Below the pieces are notes generated by a model. That model saw only the letters and a list, made by a program, of their open reading frames with translations, had not been told where the DNA came from and did no database searches. From positions 110,001-145,000 of the forward strand of contig JACVTC010000189.1 of assembly GCA_016946835.1 (NCBI GenBank): DNA of 35,000 nucleotides. The letters are read 5' to 3'. The DNA is from Neocallimastix lanati (nom. inval.). Taxonomy: Eukaryota > Neocallimastigomycota > Neocallimastigomycetes > Neocallimastigales > Neocallimastigaceae. This document shows positions 1-11,999 of this stretch, piece by piece; within the stretch, counting starts at the first letter, position 1, and each line of letters starts with the position of its first letter. A program made the position numbers and the translations under genes.

Positions 1-3000
1 CCATCACCTCTTCATCATCATCAAATTCATTAAATTCATCATTGAAAGCATTTTCAAGATTTATTTCTTCTTCTTCCTCTTCTTCTTCTTCTTTATTTAA
101 TTTATCTTTTTGTTCTTTATTAATATTCTTATATTTTTCTTTTTCTTCTCTTTCTTCTTCTTCTTCTTCTTCTTCTTCTTTCGCCATTTCCATAGCCATT
201 TCCATTTCCATGGCCATGACTTCATCATCTTCCTCTTCTATTTCATTTTCATTTTCATTTTCATCTCCAGAACTATTAAAAAGTTTATCTATATCTTTTT
301 CAATTTGTGCTTTACTTTCATCCTCTTTATTATTTGTTATAGATGACTTTTGTGTAGATTCTTTTTCAAATGATTTAATAACAAAATTTTCTATATCTTC
401 TTGTTCTTCCTTTTCATCCTCTTCTATAAATTCTTCAAATTCTTCACTTTCATTTTCACTTTCATTTTCATTTTTATTTTCATTTTTATTTTCATCTTTA
501 TTCTCAAATATTGATTCAGGTTCTTCAGTCAGTTGACCTTCATGCATAATTTTATCAAAATGATTATTCTTTTTTACATTTTCTTGTTTTTCTTTTTCTT
601 TTTCTCTTTCTTTTTCTTTTTCTTTTTCTTTTTCTTTATTAAATATACTATTTTTCTTATATTCTTTTAATGTAATAACATTTTTTGAACGCTGAGTTGT
701 ATTTTTTGATAATGGATTTTTATTGCGATCATAACTATCTTCATTTTCATTTTCAATTTTTAAATAATTATTTCTTTCTTTATCCCATGATTTCATTTTA
801 TTTTCATTTTTACTTTCATTTTCTCTTTCATTTTCTATATCATCATCAAGTTCCGTTTTAGAAAATTTGGGATTCTTTTGAGATATTTCTGATTTGTCAA
901 ATTTTTTACCAAAACCTAATTTTAACTTATTAATTAATTTAATAGGTACTTTAGGATGATTTCTTTCCTTTAAAGGTGAATGTACTTTTTCATCATTATC
1001 ATCACTATTATCAGCATTATCATATGTATTAAGTGTATCTTTTTCATCTAATTCTAAAGATTTTGAAGAATGATGATTATTTTTTTCAAATTCTTCTTCA
1101 TCATTACCATCATTCACATAGGTTGTATTAGTACTTTGTCTTTTCACAAATTTAATATGTGTGGGTGTTACTGGTTCTGCTGATAGGGAAAGTGTACTGA
1201 ATTTCTTAAGAGGTCTTTCCTTTTCCTTTTCTTTTTCATTTTCATCATTATACTCAATTTTATTTAATAATGATTTCTTTTTAGAAAGTGTATTATTATT
1301 ACTATTTCCATTACTATTTCCTTCAAAATTCATTTCTTGGGAATTCTTTTTGTGAAGTGTAATATTAATACTATTTTTTGAGGAGAAAGGTTTTACTTCT
1401 TTTTCTATAGTATCATGATCATATTCTTTATTATTTTGATTTTTGAGGGTAATAGTTCTCCCCGAATGTTTAGAAAGGGTAGGTGAAGAAGTGAGAGAAG
1501 AAGCATTGAAGGTTGATGGAGCTGAATTCATATAACCTGAACCATTTTTATTACGGCTAAAAGACGGTGAATGTCCACGTACATAATTACTACGACCATG
1601 ACCATAACCATGTTCCTCTTTATTATTATCATTTGTATAAGAGGCAACATGTGCTGTATTACTTACAGAAGATATTCCACCATTATGAACATGAATATTT
1701 ACATGATTATTATGAAGAAAGATTTTATTAGCAGCATTACCACTATTATATTTGGTTAACGGTATCAAATCATCTTTTAGAGTTTCAGAATCTAAACCAT
1801 TAGAATTTGGATTACCATTAACATTACCTTGAGTGCCATTACTATTATTTGTATTTTTATTATTATCAATAGATTCATCCTTCTTTTTATCACGATTTTC
1901 TATTGACTCTTGTGATTGTTGTTGAATAGCAGGAACTACTGATTCACTCAAATCATCAATAATACGAATATTACCACCTCTTCGACTACCAAATAAAGAA
2001 TCATCTGCTGAAAATTCACTCTTTAACATGGTATTAAATATTTTATTACTTGTAAGAGTAAGAAGTTCAGATAAATTAATACCTTCTTTTTGACTTTTCT
2101 CATTTCCTTCAAGGGTATTATTATTATTATTAGCATTTGTTTCATGTAAATTATTATCATTATAATTATTATTATTATTATCTAATAAATTAGAATCATT
2201 ATTTATTGTTTTAGTATTTGTTAACATATTTTCTGTATTATTGTTATCATTAGTATTATTAATATCTATATTTGAAATAATATTATTTGAATTTGTATTA
2301 TTTGATTTAGATTTTTCAATTTTCATTGACTTAATATAATCGATAGTAGTTTCTTTTTTAACTAAATTGGATTCCATACTATTTTCAGTGAGAAGAGAAG
2401 GCTGTTGGAAATAAGAATTGGAATCATTATTTTCTTTATCAGTAATAGATAATTCTGTATAAATATCATGAAAGAGTTCTGATAAATTAACAGAAGGAAT
2501 AGGTGGTGGGGGTGGTGAATGAGAAAGTTTTAATGTGATCTTTGATGATAAAGAAACTTTTATTTTATTTTCTTTAATATCCTTATTATTATTTTTCTTA
2601 TATAAATCATGACGACCAGATTGCTTTTTATTATCATTTGAATTATTTGTATTAATAATCGGTTTAGGTGTACAAAATGATTCAATACTCCTTCCAATAG
2701 AAAATATTCTTGATTCTTCAAATGGTACAGAAGTTTCGTATGGAATAATGATTTTTCTTGTCTTTTTAGGATTATGGTATCTATCAGCTAATGGATTTTG
2801 AGTTCGTTTTTGTGGTACCAATGTTGAATTATCTTCTGATTCAGTATTCATTAATTTATTATTATTGTTATTATTATTACTGTTACTATTTGACTTTGTA
2901 TTATTTATATTATTTACATTTTCTTTATTAACATTATTATCATCTTCTATATCCATCGAATCTATTTTATTCTCATTTTCTATTCGTTTTGTTGATTCTA

Positions 3001-3421
3001 CTACTGAATCGTCTATTTTCATAGAATCATTGATTTTATTATCTTTATTATATTTATCTATATCATCTTCCAAAATTTCCTCATCTTCATTAATATTAGA
3101 ATCATTTTCACCTTCTTCATCACTATCATAATCAATTGGTGAATTTGGTATATATTGATCTTCACCTTGAACAAGTGTTGGTAATTTTGCTAGATTTTCA
3201 TTCAATGATTTTGTATATAATGTTAATACATTATTTTCATGTTCATTTTTCAATTCATTTAGAATTCCACTAATAATACTATTATTATTATTATTGGTAT
3301 TGGTATTATTAGTATTTTTATTTATATTATTATTAAGCGTACTATTATTATTGCTATTATTACTAATATTATTAGTGTTATTATTAGTGCTATTATTGTT
3401 ATTAATATTATTAGAGTTTGG

Positions 3422-3468
<47 letters not shown>

Positions 3469-3854
3469 CTTTATTAGGTATATTATTTTTTCCTTGTTCT
3501 TTATTCCCTAATGTATTATCTTTATTATTAGTTGCATTATTATCTTTATTATTGGTTGCATTATTATTTTTATTATTATTTGTATTTGTCGGATTGTTTG
3601 TATTTCTTTCTGTATTTAAATTTAATGAATTTATACCCTGTTTCTTTTGAATTGATGCTAATAATTCAGGCAAATCCAAAGGTTCTTTAGTTATATAAAG
3701 TAATATTTATAAAATCATCATTGAAAATAAAAATTTTAATAATTTAATAATTTTAATACTTTTGTTTTTTTCTTATTATTTTTTCCAAAAAAAATTAATA
3801 AATAATTGTATGCATATACAAATAAACTCAACGAAATAAAATAAAATAAAATAA

Positions 3855-3914
<60 letters not shown>

Positions 3915-4478
3915 TAAAAATAAAAATAAAAATAAAAATAAAAATAAAAATAAAAATAAAAATAAAAATAAAAATAAAAATAAAAATAAAAATAAAATAA
4001 AATAAAAATAAAAAAAAAAAATATAAAATAAAATAGAAATAAATAAAATAAAATAAAATAAATAAAAATTATTACTCATAGGGAATTCCGGAGGCATAAG
4101 TCGTGGAAAATCTGTTGAAGATTTCGATAAATTATTTTTATCTTTTTCTTCTGCATTATTATTTTCATCATTTTTTTCTTCAGTATTTTGTGTTGTACTT
4201 GTTGAATTTTTTGAATGTATCCATACTTTACAAAATTCATTAAGATCTTGTTGTTTTATACCTACTTCATCGAAATATAATGTTATATCATCTATATTAA
4301 CTTTTGTTCTTCCTTGATGTTCTGCTTTTAATTTTATATCATTTCCTAATCTCTGTATATAATTAAATAAAATATCACAAAGAACTTCACATGATGACTT
4401 ATTAACTTTTTCAAATCCTGCTTGAAACAATAATTTTGCAATACAATATTTTGATATATTTAAAGGAAACTCCTCCAT
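1..4478 (-). CDS. TAF8/TAF3-like histone-fold TFIID subunit, 3' end outside the window
   Basis: Exon 1 is 4478-4076 and exon 2 starts at 3684 and is still open at base 1. The junction ATGA|gtaata...taaag|AACCT keeps the frame (Lys, Pro, Leu, Asp). Residues about 5-88 resemble the bromodomain-associated histone fold of TAF8, TAF3 and SPT7: an AKLLFQAGFEKV helix, a long second helix ending in YIQRLG, then a GRTKVNIDDI loop and helix. Such proteins pair with TAF10 in TFIID or SAGA in the nucleus. A Pro-rich FPRLMPPEFP stretch and LDLPELLASIQKK follow. Exon 2, over 1,200 codons, is mostly disordered: poly-Asn, Glu/Lys repeats, Asp/Glu tracts, a SHSPPPPPIP segment and a better conserved-looking basic part (NPKKTRKIIIPYET, near 2,750-2,800). 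TAF3 usually ends in a PHD finger, which would lie off the left edge, so TAF3 and TAF8 cannot be separated. ATG 4478 is the first Met of the fold. Frame and exon 1 are well supported; the family assignment is by motif resemblance. Confidence 0.72.
3685..4075 (-). repeat. TAF-like gene intron 1, made largely of an AAAAAT hexanucleotide repeat
   Basis: This 391-bp intron of the TAF-like gene contains, at about 3836-4064, an almost uninterrupted array of AAAAT and AAAAAT units (TTTTTA in the sense strand). The exon 1 frame stays open through it for about 80 codons and would read as Phe-Leu repeats, so an unspliced transcript would be translated into a hydrophobic tail before stopping at 3828. 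I regard it as an intron because the downstream exon fits in frame with consensus splice ends. Confidence 0.75.
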
Positions 4479-4646
4479 TTATAAATATATATATATTTAA
4501 TATTTATATAAATAATATTATTATGTTTAAAAATTAAATTAAATTAAATTATATTATATTATTTAATAACTTGTGTTATTTCTTTTATTTTTGGTGGATA
4601 TAATTTTTATTAAATTAGGTATCTTATTAAATAGATTGGATATAAA

Positions 4647-4677
<31 letters not shown>

Positions 4678-5731
4678 AAATATTAAATGCTTTAAAAAAA
4701 AAAAAAAAAAAATGAATTATTGTATTTAAAATTTTTTTTGCGATTTAATTTGAATTGCGTCTGAATTTAAATATATATATACAAAAATAAGTATGACTCT
4801 AAAAATAAGATAGGTTTAATCATTGACTTATAATTATATGAAAGATATAAAATAAAAAAAAAAATAAAAATAAAAAAATAAAAAAAATAAAAAAAAACCA
4901 CAAAAAATATATTTATTTAATAAATATGAATTATACATATTTTGTAATATATGTAAATTTTATTAAATCAATATTAAACAATACATATTTAATTTATTAA
5001 TACAATTTAAAATTTATTAAATATGGTTTACTTTTTCAAATTTATATTTATATGAGAATTATATAAAAAAAAAAAAAAAAAAAGTACTTGAATTAAAATA
5101 TTCTTTTTATTTTATTTATATAAAAAAAAAAAAAAAAAAAAGTACTTGAATTAAAATATTCTTTTTATTTTATTTTATTTTTTGTTTTTTGTATTCTATT
5201 AATAATCATTAATAATAATTAAAAACATAGAATGAATATATTTATTTCAAAATACATTTTATGTTAGAGATGAAAAAACAAAAAATGAATAAAATATATA
5301 TATATATATATATAAATGATGATTTTTAATCATAAATTATTATGAAATAAACTTTTGTTTAATCATGATACTAGACTTTAATTTTTTTTTTTTTTTTTTA
5401 ACTTTAAAAATATTATTAATTCTATTAATTCAATCACTAAACTTATCACTTTTTTTTTTTTATTAGTATTATTATTTTATTTTATTTTTTTTTTTTTTTA
5501 TTTTTTAAATATAAAAATTGGAGTTGTTAAGTAGCACATAATATATATATAAATGATCAAATAAAATTAACAAAATTTTAATAGGAATATATAGATTAAA
5601 ATTGTATTTGATTTAAAGTATATTTAAAAAATCAATGTTTTATACCAAACATTTAATTAAATGTTATAATAAAAAATAACATAAAATAATATAAAATAAA
5701 TTGTTATTAAATTTAATTAGCGAAATTCTTC

Positions 5732-5766
<35 letters not shown>

Positions 5767-5799
5767 TGTATTTATTTTATTTTTTAATTTTTATTATTA

Positions 5800-5830
<31 letters not shown>

Positions 5831-6450
5831 TTTCAACTTTCTTAGTACATAAAATATATATTAAAAATTAACAAGTTAAATGAAAAAATGTAAATATGTT
5901 TATATATTTTAATATTTTAAATATTTTAATATTATTTTATTTATATAAAGAAGAAAAAGATAAATTTTAAATATAATAAAATATAATAATAAATCTATAT
6001 ATTAATTGATTATGATTATAACTTCAGTTTTTATTATTATTATTATTATTATTATTTATGTTTTTGTTGTTGTATCTTTATATAATATATATAAATATTT
6101 GTATAATGATATATATAAACATTAATTTTAATTTTTATGTATTAATATTATTCAAATATATATTTTTATGCAAATCTTTTTTTATGATAATGTTAATATT
6201 ATATATATATACTTTTTCCTTATTTGATTCTATTGAGTATTTTGTTATTTTTTAAAGATTCAATAGTTTAATATACTCAATTATAAATCTTTTTTATTTG
6301 ATATTTTTTGTTTTTTTATTGCTTTTTTTTTTTTTTTTTTTTTTTTTCTAAAAATAAAAAATATTAAATTTTAATATTATTACACACATAAATTGATTAT
6401 ATGAATAAAAAAAATAACGATTGGTAAGAAATAAAAAAAGGGAAGATAAT
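4479..6450. other. A/T-rich intergenic region without a supported gene
   Basis: This lies between the 5' end of the TAF-like gene and the 3' end of VPS74; both are on the minus strand. It contains A and T homopolymers (for example 4694-4712 and 6321-6348), TAAA and TTTA tetranucleotide tracts (about 4646-4681 and 5733-5767), AT dinucleotide runs and two TTA arrays. Short open frames such as 6058-6255 are composed of Ile/Tyr/Phe/Asn codons only, as expected by chance at this composition. The TAF-like promoter should be just right of 4478, but I see no distinctive element. Confidence 0.7.
5063..5158. repeat. 58-bp tandem duplication containing a poly-A tract
   Basis: The block consisting of an A-run, then GTACTTGAATTAAAATATTC, then a T-rich stretch and ATATA occurs twice in direct tandem. 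The GTACTTG landmarks are at 5084 and 5142, giving a period of 58 bp. The copies appear identical apart from A-run length, so the duplication looks recent. Confidence 0.8.
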
Positions 6451-7522
6451 TTATAAAATTGATTCCATTCTAGTGTATACACTATATACCGCAGCCATAA
6501 TTTCAGTTGTACCCATTGATTTAGCTTTATCAGTCCATAAAGCATTTTCTTGTAATAATTCATCAACCTTTTGGTAAGCAGTTTCTTTTTGATTTTCATT
6601 TAAACCAATTAAAGCATTATCTAAAACATCAGCAGCATATGCTGAACAAAGCATGGCAATTGTACGCTTATCTGGTTTTGAAACACGACCTAATAAAACA
6701 TTAATAACTCTTTGAATTAATCTTTCTTTTACAGAAAAGTCGGCAATTGGATGAGTTGCCATATCAAATAATACAAAATTCTTCTTTTCAGTTCTAAGAA
6801 CACCCTTATCAACTAAACCCTTTGCTATACGTTCACGTACTTGTTTTAATTGATAACCAATTTTCATTAAATTCCATGTTTCACCTTAATTTAATACCAA
6901 AAAAATGTACATATATATATATTTATTTTTGATATAAAAAATTTTATTAGTTTAATATTGCATTATTTATTTAAATACTTTCAATGATTTAATAATTCTT
7001 GAATTTTTTAAATAACGATAATTTTTTTTTTCTTATTATTATTATTATATATATATATTTAATTTATTTAATTATCATAACGCAAATATATATATATATT
7101 ATTATCATAATACATAATATAAATTATTTATTTTCTTTAATTTATTTATTAATTTATTTCTCTATTTTATCCATTACAATTCATAATTATCGAATAAAAA
7201 TTATAAAATACAGGCATAAATAAACTTATTAATATAAATACTTACCACATAATAAATCTATCCATGTTAATACACTTTGTTGTTCCATTTTCATATATTT
7301 AAGAGCTTCATCAAGTAATACTTCACCAGTTGGGGTATCATTTACAACTTCCACTATTCTATCTTGTAATGGTCTTTTTCTAACCTCTTTCATTACAGAA
7401 ATTCTTCCACGTAAAGATAATTCAATCAATATACAACCTCTTAAAACATATGATATATTTTCATTCCAAAATGATAAATAACCCTTTAATATACAATTGT
7501 TATTTAAATATTTAAAAATAAA

Positions 7523-7561
<39 letters not shown>

Positions 7562-7914
7562 TTTTTTTTTATATTATATAAATTTTCATATTATTTAGAT
7601 AATTTCAAATTCATTTATTATTATTTATATATTAGTATTAATTTATAAATTTATAATCTTTTAAAAAAATAATTAAGTTTTTTTCAAGTTAAAAATTAAT
7701 AATAATAATAATAATATGTTTAAATAGTTACTTGAGAATCTTTAAGACCTAATAATAAAACTTCTTCTAGAATAGTTAATTTATTTTTTCCATATCCATC
7801 TTTTTCATCATCAGATTTATTAAGAGAATCGTTACTATTCTTTCTTGATAAGCTATCATATGAACTTGAACCTCCTCCTCTTCTTCTTTTGACTAAACCC
7901 TCTGATGAAGCCAT
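6451..7914 (-). CDS. VPS74: VPS74/GOLPH3 family Golgi phosphoprotein (PI4P- and COPI-binding)
   Basis: Three exons, 7914-7732, 7483-7246 and 6884-6451, give 284 residues. Junctions are CAA|gtaact...attaaag|GGT (phase 0) and TGTG|gtaagt...attaag|GTGAA (phase 1). The protein matches GOLPH3/Vps74 along its whole length: a basic N-terminus with KRRRGG (the family uses N-terminal arginines for coatomer contact), LTILEEVLLLGLKD, then YLSFWNENISYVLRGCILIE (with the Trp and Arg of the PI4P pocket), DTPTGEVLLDEALK, GETWNLMKIGYQLKQVRERI and KKNFVLFDMATHP. Members bind PI4P on trans-Golgi membranes and recruit glycosyltransferases into COPI vesicles. The length is close to the usual 280-345 residues. 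ATG 7914 is the only sensible start and begins the MASSEGL leader. All key elements are present and nothing looks broken. Confidence 0.95.
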
Positions 7915-9899
7915 ATTTAAAAATATTTATTTACTTTTTTTTTTATCTGAAATTATTGTTTTAGAAACAATAAAAAATTGTTTTAATAATTAATATTTTG
8001 TGAAAATAAATAAATAGAAATAATAAAATAATAATAAACAATATAAATAATATAAATAATATTTATATTATGTTAGTATTTATACATATATATATCAATT
8101 ATTTCATTTTTTTGAATAATTAAATAATTATAAAAAATAATAATAACAATAATAATAATAATAATAATAAATTTTTATTATAATAAATTTCTAATACACC
8201 AATAAATAAGATTTTCCTTTTTTTTTTTTTTATTTTTTCATTGTCAAATCAATTAATCATTATAGTTATAATATAAGTATATTAATAACAAAATAAATAA
8301 AGTGTTGAATTAGGATTTTAATTAATCTAACATTTTCGATTTTATATCAAATTTTTAGAATTTCAAATTAAAACTTATATAAAATTATTGAATAATATTA
8401 CTTCATTTATATCACATCATAGTAAACCACAAACTTAAAAATAAAATTTTTCAATTATAATAGATTTTTTATTTAAATTATTTTTCATTATTTTATATTG
8501 TTTATAAATCATGATATTTTAACATTATGTAATTCAAGTTAAATTAATAATAAATTATGAATAGATCATTTTCAATAATTTTTTTATTATGAATATTTAT
8601 TAAATGTTGATTATACTTTATAATATGATTAAAGCTTTTTATTGTTGATAAATAATACTAATCTTCCTTTAAGTTGATTTAGATTTCAATTAAATATTTA
8701 ATTTGTAAATAAATAATATTATTTTTATATTATTAAATTATATCTTTAAAAAAAAATTTTTTTTTCAAAGTTATTATTGTAAGATTTACAATATATAAAA
8801 ATTTATTTTACTATAATATTGATTTAAATTGCAATCAACTAAAAATACCTTTATAATTATCCCTTTATTAAATAAAAATAAATATTGTATCGAAGGTAAA
8901 AAAAAGATAAATTTAATATTATAAAAAAAATAATATTAATAATATATTTTATTATATTAAAATATATTTAAATTTTATTATTATTATAATATTAAAATAA
9001 ATTTATAATTAATATTAAATATATTTTAATAGATTATAAGTAATTATAGATAATATATAATTTTATTATATATTATCTTGAAATTATATATTGAGTGAAC
9101 AAAAGAAAGATAAATAAATAAATAAATAATATATAAATAATATTAATAATAATATAAATAGATAATTAAATAATAAACAAATAAATAATAATATTAAATA
9201 ATTATAAATATTAAATAACTAATAAATAAATAAAATAATAATAATTAAATAATAAATTTTAAATAAATTTATAATATAAATAAATAAATAATAAATAAAT
9301 AAATAAATAAAAATAAATAATGTATAATAAGGAAAAGAATGAAAAGAAGAAAAATTAATAGAAGATTCTTTTATATATAATAATAATAAAAAATTTTTAT
9401 ACAATAAAATAAAAATATAAATAAGTTTATATATAAAGCTTAATATATATTAAAGTAAAATCAATATATGAAAAAAATTTTTTAAAAAAAAAATATTATA
9501 TTTTATATTATTCGTTTTTTTTTTTTTTTCAAAAAATAACAAATGATTTGTTATATCATAGTTTTTTTATATAATAATACTAACTAGTTAGTATTTAAAA
9601 AAATAAAATAATAGTTTATTATTAAAAGTTTTATTTTTCATTTTTTTAAAAAAAAAAAAAAAATTAAATTAAAAATAAAAATAAAAATATAATAAATATA
9701 AAAATAAAAATATAATAAAAATATAATAAAAATATAATAAAAATATAATAAAAAAAATAATAATAATTTTTTTTTAATTTAATCAAAAAAAAAAAAAAAA
9801 AAAAAAATTTTTTTTTTGTTAAAAGCTGAATATTAATATTAAAATAAAACAAGTAAAATATACTTTTATTTGAAGGGTTAGGTTTAATTTAACACTAAA
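7915..9899. other. A/T-rich intergenic region upstream of VPS74
   Basis: I see no coding segment on either strand. The DNA consists of A/T homopolymers, AAT arrays (about 8138-8170), TAAA tracts (about 9110-9320) and imperfect AT palindromes. A short GGGTTAGGTTTA at 9875-9886 resembles telomere repeat sequence and lies just left of the foldback element. Open frames such as 9219-9404 and 9664-9852 have only the residues expected from A/T repeats. Confidence 0.65.
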
Positions 9900-10250
9900 C
9901 TAAAAAAGGGGAGAGTTGCATTTCCCCAAATTGCATTTCGCCAGGTTGCATTTCGCCAAGTGGCGTAGTATTAAAATGTTGCATTTCCCCAAGTTGCATT
10001 TCCCCAAGTTGCTATTCGCCAGATTGCATTTCGACAAGTAAAGTATTGATATAAATAAATGAATAAATAAATAAATATTAATTCAAAATATTTTTTTTAA
10101 AATTGTTTTTATGCGATATTAATAATATTTAATTTTATTTATTGATTTATTTATTTATTTAATAATTTTCAATTTGGCGAAATGCCACATTTTTTAATAC
10201 GCCACATGCTTTCAAAAAAATTGGCGAAATGCCCCACACCCCTAAAAAAG
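9900..10250. mobile_element. Foldback/MITE-like element with inverted GCATTTCGCCAA repeats and 9-bp flanking direct repeats
   Basis: The left arm carries about seven degenerate units of TTGCATTTCSCCAAG between 9914 and 10038. The right arm (10174-10241) carries the same words inverted, TTGGCGAAATGCC. Specific inverted matches include TGGCGTAGTATTAAAATG at 9961-9978 against the reverse complement of the segment around 10187-10207. The inner part is also complementary, with TAAA-rich sequence on the left and TTTA-rich on the right, so most of the 333 bp could fold into one hairpin. CTAAAAAAG occurs exactly at both ends (9900-9908 and 10242-10250), consistent with a target-site duplication, and the termini are GGG...CCC. 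There is no coding capacity, so it would be non-autonomous. The superfamily cannot be told; 8-9-bp duplications occur with hAT- and Mutator-type transposases. Confidence 0.72.
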
Positions 10251-10759
10251 ATAGTTTTATGAAGATTTTAATTTTATTTAAGTTTTTAATTATGTTGCAT
10301 TATTTATAAAAAATTTAAAAAATATCTAAATAAAAATTACTTATTGATATAATTAATTATATTTAAATATTGTTATATTGTTATTGATCTTCTCTCATTA
10401 AAAATTAAAGTTTTATTTATATAATTTCTAACAAAAATAAAAAATAAAGTTTAAATAAAAATATTTCTTGTTTTTATAAACCTATTATCATGAAAGATCT
10501 GGAAAAAAGAATTAGACAAGTTCGATATAGAAAAAAAATTATTATAATAATCAAACAATACTAGTTTTTATAATAATATAAGAATAATCTTAACTATTTT
10601 TTTAATTTTTTTATGATGGAAATAAAAGTGAATGAAATGAAAATATTAACGATTAATATAAATAATATCATGAAAAAATTTCTTTACAGGAAAAATTTTC
10701 TATAACTTTAAATAAAGATAAAATATTATAATATTATATATATGTATTTTTTTTTTTTT

Positions 10760-10876
10760 AACGACCGTAGCAGGATTTCTCCCTAGCTGCATATCTGTAG
10801 ACACACAAAAAAAATGGTTTTTTACTGGAGCCCTTATCTAACTTCCTACTCAGTAGGTTGTGTTGTCCCTGCTGGA
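10760..10876. other. GC-richer island of unknown nature with short inverted repeats
   Basis: About 117 bp of mixed composition stand out from flanking A/T-only DNA. AGCAGG at 10769-10774 is complementary to CCTGCT at 10868-10873. Inside them GACACACAA (from about 10800) is nearly complementary to TTGTGTTGTC ending at 10867. CCTAC-TCA-GTAGG at 10845-10857 forms a small hairpin. No frame is convincingly coding and there are no tRNA A/B boxes or snoRNA boxes that I recognise. A small transposon remnant or a structured non-coding RNA is possible. Confidence 0.4.
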
Positions 10877-11180
10877 TTTAATAATACATATATATATGTG
10901 TATTATTAATTAAAATGTGTTATTATCACAATATTTCTAAAGACTACATAAATTTTAAATAAAAATATTGTAGAGTTATTTAATTCATAATTAATTAATT
11001 TTATAATCTTTTTAGTCATAATGATATATAAAAATTATTATTGTAATTATAATTGTAATAATTTTTTTAAGATTATTCTTTTTTAAAGATTTTTGAAGAA
11101 ACTATTTATACTTAAAGATTTCTTTTAATTTCTCTTTTTATGTGAACATATGGTAAAGGATTATTAAAATGATATAATGA

Positions 11181-11525
11181 AAGGAACCATCAATTATTAC
11201 TGAGCTTTTGAGGAATGGTATTTTTTTTAAAGAATTCATATTAATAATTAAAATTTTTGATAAATAAGAATTTTCATAATCATATATTTCAATATCAGGA
11301 TTTTATTGTAAGTATTATCTAAAAGTTTACTTTAAAAGAAATTCTACACATATAAAGAAGAAATAAAAATTCATTAATATATAAAAAGACACTAACAAAA
11401 GATTTTTGTTAAAATTTTTTTTTTTTTCATTTTTTTTTATTTTTTATTTTTTATTGACAGATTTTTCTGTATACCAGAAATGTTGATAATATTAATATTA
11501 AATTTGTTAAAAGAACTAAATAAAG
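11181..11525 (+). pseudogene. Possible decayed coding fragments, weak
   Basis: A frame at 11181-11267 reads KEPSIITELLRNG followed by hydrophobic residues and a stop, reminiscent of the start of ankyrin-repeat proteins in this kind of genome. A TTATT|gtaagt donor-like site (11304-11309) could join a later segment at 11461-11525, preceded by tgacag and reading IFLYTRNVDNINIKFVKRTK and a stop. The pieces are short and interrupted, so this is at best a relic and may be chance. Confidence 0.2.
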
Positions 11526-11547
11526 TATGAAAAAAAAATTTTTTTTA

Positions 11548-11598
<51 letters not shown>

Positions 11599-11949
11599 AA
11601 TCTTTTATTTTTTTTATTTTTATTTTTTTTTTATTATATATATCATTTATTTAAGAAAAATATTATTTATTTAAGAAAATAATAATTTAAATAAATAAAT
11701 AAATAAAAAAAAAAAAATAAAACTTTAATAAAATAAATAAATCTTTTAATAGGATACAAAGTAAAGAAAAGGATATACACATCAGTGGTATATATATATA
11801 TATATTATTATTATTATTAATTTAAATTATTTAAAAATATATAAATTTTAATTAATGAATAATAAGATAATTATGATACATGATACAATTTTATTTACAA
11901 TATCCTATGTAGAATATATCTTTTTTTTTTTTTTTTTTTTTTTTACATC

Positions 11950-11999
11950 ATTTTTATATATTGTGGTTGATATACATATCAACCACAATATATAAAAAT
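11950..11999. repeat. Perfect palindrome with 24-bp arms and a 2-nt spacer
   Basis: The arm ATTTTTATATATTGTGGTTG plus ATAT (11950-11973) is followed by AC (11974-11975) and then its exact reverse complement (11976-11999). The central TGTGGTTGATAT/ATATCAACCACA part is not simple A/T repeat, so a perfect match of this length is unlikely by chance. It could form a cruciform or RNA hairpin. It lies right of a T-run and about 150 bp from an ankyrin relic. Confidence 0.9.

Noticed and set aside
42-536. Plus-strand Ser-rich open frame
   Set aside because: It begins at TTG and is the antisense of Glu/Asp/Lys-rich codons of the TAF-like exon; the minus frame is continuous and sensible.
3294-3650. Plus-strand Leu/Val-rich open frame
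   Set aside because: Antisense of the poly-Asn part of the TAF-like exon; pure repeat translation.
6058-6255. Plus-strand hydrophobic 65-codon frame
   Set aside because: Composition is what random A/T sequence yields; no conserved feature and no transcription signal.
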